Assembly: GCA_903930745.1 (NCBI GenBank)
Contig: CAIYZX010000711.1
Location: forward strand, 1-5,086
Source: an uncultured Chloroflexota bacterium
GTDB lineage: Bacteria > Chloroflexota > Limnocylindria > Limnocylindrales > CSP1-4
DNA: 5,086 nucleotides
Reading direction: 5' to 3'
Both the position numbers and the translations under genes were made by a program. The notes below the pieces were generated by a model that ran no database searches, had not been told where the DNA came from, and saw only the letters and a list, made by a program, of their open reading frames with translations. Positions 1-5,085 of this stretch are shown one piece after another (position 1 is the first letter of the stretch; every line of letters begins with the position of its first letter).

Positions 1-88
1 CGCTCGATCGGCTGGACATGTCACTCTCGAACGCCACGAAGGGGCACGCGGGTGCGCCACCGGCGATCGGAAGGCCTCGTTCAGTCAT
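1..88 (-). CDS. Partial gene, N-terminus of an unidentified protein (runs off left edge)
   Basis: An open frame reads leftward from an ATG at 88 to the window edge, giving 29 codons with no stop. The start reads MTERGLPIAGGAPACPFVAFES. The short leader followed by ACPFVAFE resembles, from memory, N-termini of long Chloroflexota proteins that carry a Cys/His-rich segment and often a LysM domain; this recollection is unchecked. No function can be assigned from 29 residues. An in-frame ATG at 100 would add MIRP. I prefer 88 because a -10-like TATGAT (96-101) ends seven bases before it, as in a leaderless transcript, and because no clear ribosome site precedes it. It lies on the same strand as the CYTH gene, 36 bases downstream of that gene's stop. 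Confidence 0.55.
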   Translation of the reverse strand, partial: MTERGLPIAGGAPACPFVAFESDMSSRSS

Positions 89-95
89 CGGGCGG

Positions 96-101
96 ATCAT
101 A
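96..101 (-). promoter_or_regulatory. Possible -10 box of a leaderless transcript
   Basis: On the minus strand the hexamer TATGAT is followed by seven bases and then the ATG at 88, the geometry of leaderless starts common in high-GC bacteria. I see no convincing -35 hexamer at 16-18 bases, so the call rests on the -10 alone. Confidence 0.35.
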
Positions 102-124
102 GCGGCCCGCCTGCGAGGACGGTG

Positions 125-637
125 TCACCAGGGCGGCACGGCCCCGTCACGGCGCGCCAGGTTGGCGTTGAGGTAGGCCGGGTCCCCGGTGACCTCGCGC
201 CACTCGCCCAGCCAGTCCGGGAGCGTCACCGCCTCGTCGTCGGAGCGCAGCTCCACCTCCAGGAGGACCAGCCCTTCGGGCGCCTCGAAGTCGTCGATCT
301 CCAGCACCTGGTCGCCGTGGGGCACCACCCAGCGCGTCTTGCGGACCGGTGCCATGGCCGGGTCTGCCTCCGCGAGCAGCGCGTCGTACGCCGCCGCCTC
401 GATCACGGACTCCTCCTCGCGGAAGGCGTAGGCGTGGATCCGCTCCTTGCGCGTGAGCCGGTGCTCCACGCTGCCGTCCGCCCGCTCGATGCGTCGCACG
501 CGCCGCCCGAAGGGCTCGCCGCCGAGGTAGACCTGCACGAGCCGCCTGGGCACGGCGCCGTTGGCGGCGAGGACGCCGGCATCCGGCAGGGCGCGGAGCC
601 GGAACTTGCGCTCGATCTCGATGCCCGTCGTGCCCAT
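125..637 (-). CDS. CYTH domain protein (triphosphate tunnel metalloenzyme)
   Basis: A 170-residue protein covering one CYTH domain from end to end. The family signature ExExK is at residues 7-11 (EIERK, then F), seven codons from the start. It is followed by a basic/acidic pattern typical of the tunnel: VRR 47-49, RKE 63-65, RKTRW 99-103, EIDDFE 113-118 and LLEVEL 125-130. The end, DPAYLNANLA (152-161), matches the usual C-terminal consensus of bacterial single-domain CYTH proteins. Such proteins bind a divalent metal and hydrolyse inorganic triphosphate or related triphosphorylated substrates in the cytoplasm; the exact substrate here is inference. The ATG at 637 is preceded by GGGAGGG at good spacing, and it places ExExK where the family has it. 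The gene diverges from the zinc-site gene at 752 and precedes the partial gene on the same strand. Confidence 0.9.
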   Translation of the reverse strand: MGTTGIEIERKFRLRALPDAGVLAANGAVPRRLVQVYLGGEPFGRRVRRIERADGSVEHRLTRKERIHAYAFREEESVIEAAAYDALLAEADPAMAPVRKTRWVVPHGDQVLEIDDFEAPEGLVLLEVELRSDDEAVTLPDWLGEWREVTGDPAYLNANLARRDGAVPPW

Positions 638-751
638 GCCACCCTCCCCGGACCCTCTCCCGCGTCGCGCCGGCGCGGCCGCTGCAGGTCCCGTGTGATC
701 GTAGTCCGGGCCACCCTTGACGGCAGCCCTGGCAGGGTGGAGCCTCCAGCC
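638..751. promoter_or_regulatory. Divergent spacer with candidate promoters for both flanking genes
   Basis: This 114-base region separates two divergent genes, so it should carry both promoters. On the minus strand TACGAT (698-703) is a reasonable -10, about 60 bases before the CYTH start, but with only a weak -35 (CTGCCG). On the plus strand TTGACG (717-722), a 17-base spacer and GAGCCT (740-745) sit directly before the ATG at 752, which would give a leaderless or nearly leaderless message. A GGGTGGAG stretch (735-742) could instead be the ribosome site. All are eye-made matches. Confidence 0.35.
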
Positions 752-1333
752 ATGGACGAGACGGCACAGGCGGGCGCGACGAAGATGGCGGACACGGCCG
801 GTGAGGCGCTGCGCGAGGCGCTTGCCCGCGCCGCCGGGACTGCCGATGGCGCCGATGCCACGGTGCTCGCCACCCAAGTGGAGGAGGAGCTCCGGGCACT
901 CGGCTGGAAGGTGGCGCCGGACTGGCATGCAAGGCCCGCGGGTGGCCGCCACGGTCCGGACTGCTACCACTGCGGACGCCCTGAGAACACGGAGCCGTTC
1001 GTGATCCCGGGCACGCCCATCGAGCTGTTCAGCAGCGAGGGCGAGCAGGGCCGATGGCGCCACTGGGGCGGTGACGACGTGTGGGTCTGTCGCAACCACC
1101 CGCACGACATGGACGGCGACGAACCGGATGCCAGCTACACGCGGGCGATGGGCCTGGGCGAGGCGCTGGAGCACGCCGCAGCTCGAGATGGCATCCCGAG
1201 GGCCACCGCGCTCACGAGCGCCCAGGTGAACGAGGCAGCGGTCGCGTACCGGGAGGCGGCCGCGGGGAGGCTGGCAGAGCTGGATGCCGCAGCGCCCGGT
1301 GGTGGCCACGCGGGCATCCGCCCCATTCTCTAA
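752..1333 (+). CDS. Small protein with putative C-x2-C / C-x2-H zinc site; 3' end altered by element insertion
   Basis: A 193-residue protein I do not recognise. Residues 1-60 are Ala/Glu-rich and probably helical. A core at 65-120 contains C71-YH-C74, a hydrophobic stretch (EPFVIPGTPIELF) and C113-RN-H116, a spacing fitting a single structural zinc site of zinc-ribbon type. The tail is again Ala/Glu-rich. ATG 752 is the first reasonable start; ATG 785 (MADTAGE) is an alternative. Upstream extension of the frame would read through the CYTH gene and is rejected. The stop TAA (1331-1333) lies inside the left inverted repeat of the downstream element, so the last codons (Pro-Ile-Leu) come from the element. 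Joining the duplication GGCATCCGC to the sequence beyond the right end would give Gly-His-Val-stop at 4530-4541. The zinc fold was therefore not damaged, and sodN was probably the original next gene. Confidence 0.75.
   Translation: MDETAQAGATKMADTAGEALREALARAAGTADGADATVLATQVEEELRALGWKVAPDWHARPAGGRHGPDCYHCGRPENTEPFVIPGTPIELFSSEGEQGRWRHWGGDDVWVCRNHPHDMDGDEPDASYTRAMGLGEALEHAAARDGIPRATALTSAQVNEAAVAYREAAAGRLAELDAAAPGGGHAGIRPIL
1313..1321 (+). repeat. Left copy of putative 9-bp target-site duplication
   Basis: GGCATCCGC here recurs in the same orientation at 4521-4529, just outside the opposite inverted repeat. The left copy is separated from the perfect inverted repeat by four bases (CCCA). Nine bases is the usual duplication length for Mutator/IS256-type transposases (8-9 bp), matching the transposase inside. 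A chance match of this length so close to both ends is unlikely but possible in GC-rich DNA. Confidence 0.6.
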
Positions 1334-1356
1334 CGAGGGGGCGGTTGCGTGAGCAA
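1326..1356 (+). repeat. Left terminal inverted repeat (31 bp)
   Basis: It begins TTCTCTAACGAGGGGGCGGT and ends TTGCGTGAGCAA; all 31 bases match the reverse complement of 4485-4515. It includes the TAA that ends the upstream gene. Its inner end can fold as GTTGC-GTGA-GCAAT, a short stem with a GNRA-type tetraloop in RNA (last pair G-U). Confidence 0.9.
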
Positions 1357-1363
1357 TCAGGTG

Positions 1364-1403
1364 ACGGTCCTACCACGACCGTGCCATAGGAGATGGCACG
1401 GTC
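1364..1403 (+). promoter_or_regulatory. Two mutually exclusive hairpins before the transposase (attenuator or sequester)
   Basis: A perfect 11-bp stem pairs GACCGTGCCAT (1377-1387) with ATGGCACGGTC (1393-1403) around the loop AGGAG (1388-1392). The GACCGT part can instead pair with ACGGTC at 1364-1369 (loop of seven), so two exclusive folds exist. The loop is a Shine-Dalgarno-like sequence and the stem contains an ATG (1393), but that ATG is in a different frame from the transposase and touches AGGAG with no spacer. Possible roles are a terminator for the upstream gene (no U-run follows), attenuation, or blocking transposase translation from read-through transcripts, as known for IS10 and IS50. 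The choice is inference. Confidence 0.45.
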
Positions 1404-1421
1404 CTCGGGCAGCATCGGCCC

Positions 1422-3833
1422 GTGGAAGCAGCCCTCGCCGAACCGCCGATCCCGCCGAGACCCGAACTGCGGCTCGTGCGGACGGGGCCGCGCGGGCGGG
1501 CCGACGTCTTCCGTCCTTCCTGCCCGCAGGGACACGTGGGCCGGGTGCGAATCGACCGGATCAAGCCGTCGGGGCCGTTCTACTCGCGGGTCGGCTACCG
1601 GTGCGCCCACCGCGAGTGGGATCCCGAGGCGGGCAAGTGGGTCGAGCGACGCCACCGCTTCACGGACCGGACCGCCGACGACCCGCTGCCGCGCCGCCAC
1701 CCGACCCATGAGCACCCGTTCCACAAGGACTCGTGCGCGCTGTGCGAGACGACCTTCGCGCCCGACGCCGGGATGCGCGCCGGGCGGCACTTCTTCTTCG
1801 CGGCGCACGACATCGCCAACCACCTGGCCGCCGTGGCGAAGGGCGGGCCGATCACCCGGAGCATCGCTGACGTGCGCCGGGATGCCGTGCGCTACCGGGC
1901 GCGGACCCGCTCCCACCTGCCGGACCCCGAGGCCGAGCCGCCGGTCTCCGAGACGCCGGCGGTCGAGCCGGACTGGGCGGACGCGCCGCTCGACGAGTGG
2001 GACTTCGAGCCGGAGGCGGTCGAGGCCGACGAGCCGGCCTGGCTCGAAGACGCGCCGCGCGCCGCACGGGAGCCGCGCCGCCGGTCGCGGGGCTGGGTCG
2101 AGCGCGTGCGGGTCGAGCGCGGCGAGATCGGCCTCGCCGACGCGCTGCCCACCCCGGCGGAGATGGTCGGCAAGGACCAGTTCATCTCGCGCTCGTTCGC
2201 GCTCGGGGCGCAATACGTGGACGTCTTCGGCCCCACGGTCTGCGCGCCGTTCCGCCGGGAGATCTGGCCCGACGCGATCATCCTCGACAGCGTGCCGCTC
2301 AACCGGCGCATCAACGCCGTGACGCCCTCGGAGATGCGCGTCGCCCGCACCGAGCGCGACTTCCTGTGCGAGGTCTTCGGGGTCCGGGACGCCGCGAACC
2401 ACGAGCTGATCCTGCTCTACCCGGCTGGCTCGAAGGACCGCGAGTCGGTCAAGGAGGTCTTCGGCCAGATGCGGGGCCAGCCGACCTGGATCGTGACCGA
2501 CGGGGACGCGGGCATCGCCGCCGCCATCGCCGAGACCTTCGGCCCCGCGACGATCCACTACCGGTGCGAGGACCACCTGCGCAAGGACGCGCTCGACGCC
2601 GCCGACCGCGACGGCATCGAGGACCCCAACGTGCTCCACGCCATCGGGCGGGCGCAGCGGTCACCCGAGGCGTGGGCGATCCTGCGCCGGACCGTCGAGC
2701 AGCGCGCGCCGGCGGCCTTCCGCCTCTCGAAGTGGATCGCGGCGAACGAGGACCTCGTGCTCGACCAGATCGAGATCCGGCGCGCGAACCCCGGGCGTCC
2801 CTTCTCGACCGGCGCGCTCGAAGGCGACCTCGTGATCGTCCGCGAGGCCCTCGACCGCCGCCGCGTCACGCTGCGCAACCGCCGCCGGCTCGTGACCGTG
2901 CTCGACCTGCTGCGCGTGGGCCGCGCCAACCACGTCCGGCCCGAGGAGTTCCGCACGCTCGTCCGGGCGCAGCTCGAAGGGACGCGCGACACGGCGATCC
3001 CGTGGAAGGAGCACTGGGACCACTGGGACCGGCGGCCCGACCGGATCATCCGGCGCAACTCCATCATCGAGTTCCGGGACATCGCCCGTGCGCGCAACGC
3101 CGTGCTCCGGGCGGACCAGGACAACCAGGCTTCGCTCGTGCGGGTCCAGCGGAGCTACGCGGCGGCGAAGGCGGAGGCGGCGACAGCAGGCGGGATCCTG
3201 CCCCAGCCGGTCGAGCGTGCGCGGGACTGGCCGCCCGAGGCGAGGCCGGGCGACCGCGTGGCCGACGTGCCCGAGCTGCTGGCGATCTGGGACTTCGAGC
3301 GCAACGCGGCAGACGGTCTCGACCCGTCGGTCGTGGCCGCGCGGAGCCGGGACCTGTGCCACTGGGTCTGCCGGGCGCACGAGCAGGGCGACCCCCTCGG
3401 GCGCTGGCCGGGCCATCTCCACCGCTGGACGCAGACGCCCGAGAACCGCCTGCGCTCCGCGACCCGCTGCCGGTTCTGCGGCCAGTCCGACGTCTGTCCC
3501 CGCCACTCGCTGCGGACCACCCACCCGAACCTCGCCGACCCGGCGGTCTGGGACTACGCGACCAACGATGCCAACGGCATCACGCCAGACAACACGTCGC
3601 ACGGGCGGCACGGGAAGGTGTCCTGGCTCTGTCCGCACGGCTCGTTCGAGGCGGAGATCCGGGTGCGGGTCCGGGGCCACGGGTGCAAGCGGTGCGCCGA
3701 CGAGGTGTCGGCCCAGCGGTCGCGCAACGCCGCCAACCGCAACGCGAAGGCGCGCCGTGCGGAGGCGAAGAGGATCCGCGAGGGCCAGGCGCGCGGGCCG
3801 GGAACGGTCCTGCCCTTCGAGCCGCGCGACTGA
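1422..3833 (+). CDS. DDE transposase, IS256/Mutator-like, with N-terminal Cys/His clusters and tandem C-terminal zinc ribbons
   Basis: An 803-residue protein. The N-terminus has Cys/His clusters likely to bind zinc: C34/H38, C61/H63, then H-rich 93-101 with C105/C108. Residues 165-222 are an acidic, Pro-rich linker. The catalytic core follows: D289 (ILDS), D360 (WIVTDGDAG), a CxxH signature at C382-H385, and E467 (STGALEG). The D-D gap of 71, the D-E gap of 107 and the CxxH before a helical insert fit the IS256/MULE superfamily, which cuts and joins element ends using divalent metal. Residues 610-686 and 696-758 are two related modules (PELLAIWDF..N.., then HPNLADPAVWDY..ND..) with paired cysteines C646/C650, C683/C686, C737 and C755/C758. 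These match the DUF4379 probable zinc-ribbon pattern. The C-terminus (764-792) is highly basic. The start is GTG 1422, the only usual start between the in-frame stop at 1362 and the conserved region; no good ribosome site precedes it. Confidence 0.8.
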   Translation: MEAALAEPPIPPRPELRLVRTGPRGRADVFRPSCPQGHVGRVRIDRIKPSGPFYSRVGYRCAHREWDPEAGKWVERRHRFTDRTADDPLPRRHPTHEHPFHKDSCALCETTFAPDAGMRAGRHFFFAAHDIANHLAAVAKGGPITRSIADVRRDAVRYRARTRSHLPDPEAEPPVSETPAVEPDWADAPLDEWDFEPEAVEADEPAWLEDAPRAAREPRRRSRGWVERVRVERGEIGLADALPTPAEMVGKDQFISRSFALGAQYVDVFGPTVCAPFRREIWPDAIILDSVPLNRRINAVTPSEMRVARTERDFLCEVFGVRDAANHELILLYPAGSKDRESVKEVFGQMRGQPTWIVTDGDAGIAAAIAETFGPATIHYRCEDHLRKDALDAADRDGIEDPNVLHAIGRAQRSPEAWAILRRTVEQRAPAAFRLSKWIAANEDLVLDQIEIRRANPGRPFSTGALEGDLVIVREALDRRRVTLRNRRRLVTVLDLLRVGRANHVRPEEFRTLVRAQLEGTRDTAIPWKEHWDHWDRRPDRIIRRNSIIEFRDIARARNAVLRADQDNQASLVRVQRSYAAAKAEAATAGGILPQPVERARDWPPEARPGDRVADVPELLAIWDFERNAADGLDPSVVAARSRDLCHWVCRAHEQGDPLGRWPGHLHRWTQTPENRLRSATRCRFCGQSDVCPRHSLRTTHPNLADPAVWDYATNDANGITPDNTSHGRHGKVSWLCPHGSFEAEIRVRVRGHGCKRCADEVSAQRSRNAANRNAKARRAEAKRIREGQARGPGTVLPFEPRD

Positions 3834-3851
3834 CCGCGAGCGGTGCCCGCG

Positions 3852-4328
3852 TCAGCGCCTCGCCCCGACTGCCGGGGTGAGCGTCGCGTAGAAGTCGCCG
3901 TGCGACACCGTGAATCGTGCCTGCTGGCGTGAGAACCTCGTCAGATCATCCGGGAACCGGATCGGGCCGAGTTCGACGTCAGCGAGCACGTCGGTGCCCT
4001 TCACGAAGATGAGGCGGCTCTCGGCGTCGTCCGTCGAGAGCATCTCGTCGTCTGCGAAGTAGGCGAAGCCGAGCAGCTCGTTGCCATACCGCCCATCGGC
4101 ATACGGGCCAACCCACACCGCGCTGTCCCAGTCGGCCTCATACACCTCGGCCAGGTCGAGCGCCTCGCCGTCCCCGGTGCGACGCACGGCGTCGGAGATC
4201 TGGCCCCCGACCCACCAGCCGGTCACCCGATCCACGAGGCGCGTGCCGTTCAGCAGGACAAGGCCGACCACGAGCACGGCGACGATTCCCGCGAGCACTG
4301 CGATCCAGCGACGGCGACCCTGCTTCAC
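3852..4328 (-). CDS. Small membrane-anchored or exported protein of unknown function (element passenger)
   Basis: A 158-residue protein starting with KQGRRRW and a hydrophobic stretch at residues 8-26, either a signal anchor or an uncleaved signal; there is no lipobox cysteine. The remaining 130 residues should lie outside the membrane. They are acidic and contain WDSAVWVGPY (67-76), LLGFAYF (85-91) and RLIFVKG (105-111), a WD..V..GPY layout I associate with uncharacterised small exported proteins; no catalytic motif is visible. The start is GTG 4328, preceded by AAGGGGGAG; upstream frame up to 4565 crosses the inverted repeat and is non-coding. The gene lies inside the candidate element, converging on the transposase, so it is probably cargo rather than a host gene. 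An immunity, sensing or envelope role cannot be distinguished from sequence. Confidence 0.75.
   Translation of the reverse strand: MKQGRRRWIAVLAGIVAVLVVGLVLLNGTRLVDRVTGWWVGGQISDAVRRTGDGEALDLAEVYEADWDSAVWVGPYADGRYGNELLGFAYFADDEMLSTDDAESRLIFVKGTDVLADVELGPIRFPDDLTRFSRQQARFTVSHGDFYATLTPAVGARR
3859..3881. terminator. Possible bidirectional terminator hairpin between convergent genes
   Basis: CTCGCCCCG and CGGGGTGAG form a 9-bp stem (one G-T pair) around ACTGC. It lies 25 bases past the transposase stop, within the last codons of the convergent passenger gene. No T-run follows in either direction, so the role is uncertain. Confidence 0.3.
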
Positions 4329-4361
4329 GTCTCCCCCTTGTGGCGTCTCTCCGACGTCTCG

Positions 4362-4390
4362 ATGGTCAGCCCCGTGCCCATTCCGGTCAA
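4362..4390 (-). promoter_or_regulatory. Promoter of the passenger membrane-protein gene
   Basis: On the minus strand TTGACC (4385-4390), a 17-base spacer and GACCAT (4362-4367) form a sigma-70-type promoter. The expected start near 4355 leaves a leader of about 27 bases with a strong AAGGGGGAG ribosome site before GTG 4328. The promoter is inside the element, so the cargo could be expressed wherever the element lands. Confidence 0.45.
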
Positions 4391-4450
4391 GGGGACGTCC
4401 GGCACGTTCTGCCAGCACCGGGGCCTCCCGCCTGCCTGGCCCTCTGTTGG

Positions 4451-4485
4451 ACGGTCGCACCGCGCAGGCGCGGTGGGCACACCGT
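4451..4485. repeat. Subterminal nested stem-loop next to right inverted repeat
   Basis: CACCGCGC (4458-4465) and GCGCGGTG (4468-4475) form an inner 8-bp palindrome with a 2-base centre, enclosed by ACGGT (4451-4455) and ACCGT (4481-4485). It abuts the right inverted repeat. The sequence differs from the hairpins inside the left end, but the position is equivalent. The 94 bases from 4391 to 4484 hold nothing else I can identify. Confidence 0.4.
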
Positions 4486-4515
4486 TGCTCACGCAACCGC
4501 CCCCTCGTTAGAGAA
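4485..4515 (-). repeat. Right terminal inverted repeat (31 bp)
   Basis: An exact reverse complement of 1326-1356 across 31 bases. Read inward, the inner end forms GTTGC-GTGA-GCAAC, a fully paired version of the small GNRA-loop hairpin in the left copy. Confidence 0.9.
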
Positions 4516-4520
4516 CCCCT

Positions 4521-4529
4521 GGCATCCGC
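4521..4529 (+). repeat. Right copy of putative 9-bp target-site duplication
   Basis: GGCATCCGC, identical to 1313-1321 and in the same orientation, five bases (CCCCT) outside the right inverted repeat. The following bases GGC CAC GTT TGA close the reading frame of the interrupted gene at once, supporting an insertion here. Confidence 0.6.
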
Positions 4530-4537
4530 GGCCACGT

Positions 4538-4566
4538 TTGACAGCCTCCGCACGCGACGGGACACT
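4538..4566 (+). promoter_or_regulatory. Probable sodN promoter
   Basis: A perfect TTGACA (4538-4543), a 17-base spacer and GACACT (4561-4566; A at position 2 and T at 6 match consensus) precede sodN by 77 bases. The -35 begins 9 bases past the right duplication, so the element stopped just short of it. I see no obvious Nur-type palindrome. The rest of the 4567-4628 leader is C-rich with CCGCC runs. Confidence 0.5.
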
Positions 4567-4643
4567 TCCGTTCAGCCGACGGGGCCGGTCTGCCGCCCCG
4601 CCGCCACAGTCGTCCCACCGCCCCACCCTGGAGGTCTGCCCCA

Positions 4644-5075
4644 ATGTCCTTCCTGTCCCGCCTGGTCGCCCCCGCGACCGTGGTCCGCGCCCACTGCGAC
4701 CTGCCCTGCGGCGTCTACGACCCGGAGCAGGCCCGCATCGAGGCCGAGTCCTGCTACCGCATCGTCGAGAAGTACAACGCCAACGAGGATGCGGCGTTCC
4801 GCACCCGCGCCCTGGTGATCAAGGAGAAGCAGGCCGACCTGGTCAAGCATCACCTGGACACCCTCTGGCACGACTACTTCAAGCCGGAGCACCTGGACGC
4901 CGTCCCGAACCTGCACGAGCTCTTCTGGAGCGCCAACAAGCAGGTCTCCAAGGTCAAGGGCTCCACCAACATCGACGACGCGAAGAAGCTCCTTGAGCTG
5001 ATCGACGAGGTTGACGCCGCGTGGAAGGCCACCGGCGGCCACACCAAGACCCGCGTCGCCGGCCGCCCCGGCTGA
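4644..5075 (+). CDS. sodN: Nickel superoxide dismutase precursor (EC 1.15.1.1)
   Basis: A 143-residue protein. It catalyses dismutation of superoxide to oxygen and peroxide at a nickel site in the cytoplasm. The nickel hook HCDLPCGVY is at residues 17-25: H17, C18 and C22 become His1, Cys2 and Cys6 after removal of the leader, and D19 and Y25 of the hook are also kept. The leader MSFLSRLVAPATVVRA is 16 residues, two longer than in the Streptomyces precursor as I recall it. It must be cut at Ala-His by a dedicated peptidase (SodX), normally encoded nearby and not in this window. The four-helix body is recognisable (ARIEAES, VIKEKQADLVKHHLDTLWHDYFKP, KKLLELIDEVDAAW), followed by a basic 13-residue tail. 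ATG 4644 follows TGGAGG with a nine-base spacer. The gene is transcribed from its own promoter and was probably adjacent to the zinc-site gene before the insertion. Confidence 0.96.
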   Translation: MSFLSRLVAPATVVRAHCDLPCGVYDPEQARIEAESCYRIVEKYNANEDAAFRTRALVIKEKQADLVKHHLDTLWHDYFKPEHLDAVPNLHELFWSANKQVSKVKGSTNIDDAKKLLELIDEVDAAWKATGGHTKTRVAGRPG

Positions 5076-5085
5076 GCCGCGGCTC
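5074..5085. terminator. Palindrome overlapping sodN stop, possible start of a terminator
   Basis: GAGCCGCGGCTC is a perfect 12-base palindrome beginning within the TGA of sodN. It may be one arm or the top of a terminator, but the window ends one base later, so this cannot be decided. Confidence 0.2.

Larger units (their letters stand above)
1322..4520 (+). mobile_element. Candidate IS256/Mutator-like transposable element with a passenger gene
   Basis: The element is bounded by 31-bp perfect inverted repeats and flanked by a 9-bp direct repeat. It carries an 803-codon DDE transposase on the plus strand and a convergent 158-codon membrane-protein gene; their stops are 18 bases apart. It looks intact: the transposase frame is unbroken, all catalytic residues are present, and both ends match exactly. 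The outermost 4-5 bases on each side (CCCA left, AGGGG when the right end is read inward) do not match, so the true tips are uncertain by a few bases. Classical IS256 elements are about 1.3-1.5 kb with a transposase near 400 residues, so this element and its enzyme are about twice as large. Insertion was at the 3' end of the zinc-site gene, upstream of sodN. A dispersed-repeat origin of the 31-bp motif, unrelated to the transposase, is the main alternative. Confidence 0.7.

Noticed and set aside
122..751. Upstream extension of the zinc-site gene's frame to 122
   Set aside because: This part is antisense to the CYTH gene, whose ExExK start, internal motifs and conserved C-terminus are unmistakable.
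1212..2639. Long minus-strand open frame (475 codons) opposite the transposase
   Set aside because: It is antisense to a protein with clear catalytic motifs, has Arg/Val/Leu-biased composition typical of GC-rich shadow frames, and crosses the left inverted repeat.
2661..3680. Minus-strand 339-codon open frame
   Set aside because: Composition and position mark it as the antisense shadow of the transposase C-terminal half, where zinc-ribbon cysteines are conserved in the other strand's frame.
3834..3851. A right end for a simple one-gene IS directly after the transposase stop
   Set aside because: Only 18 bases separate the two convergent stops and nothing there resembles the left inverted repeat; the matching end is at 4485-4515.
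1997..3880. Plus-strand 627-codon open frame overlapping the transposase
   Set aside because: Very Arg/Ala/Gly/Pro-rich with no domain pattern; it is the alternate frame of the transposase gene.
4329..4565. Upstream extension of the passenger gene's frame to 4565
   Set aside because: It would translate the inverted repeat and promoter region, and GTG 4328 has a strong ribosome site followed directly by a membrane anchor.
4572..5042. Minus-strand open frame opposite sodN
   Set aside because: It is antisense to an unambiguous nickel superoxide dismutase and shows only Val/Leu/Asp/Gly-biased shadow composition.
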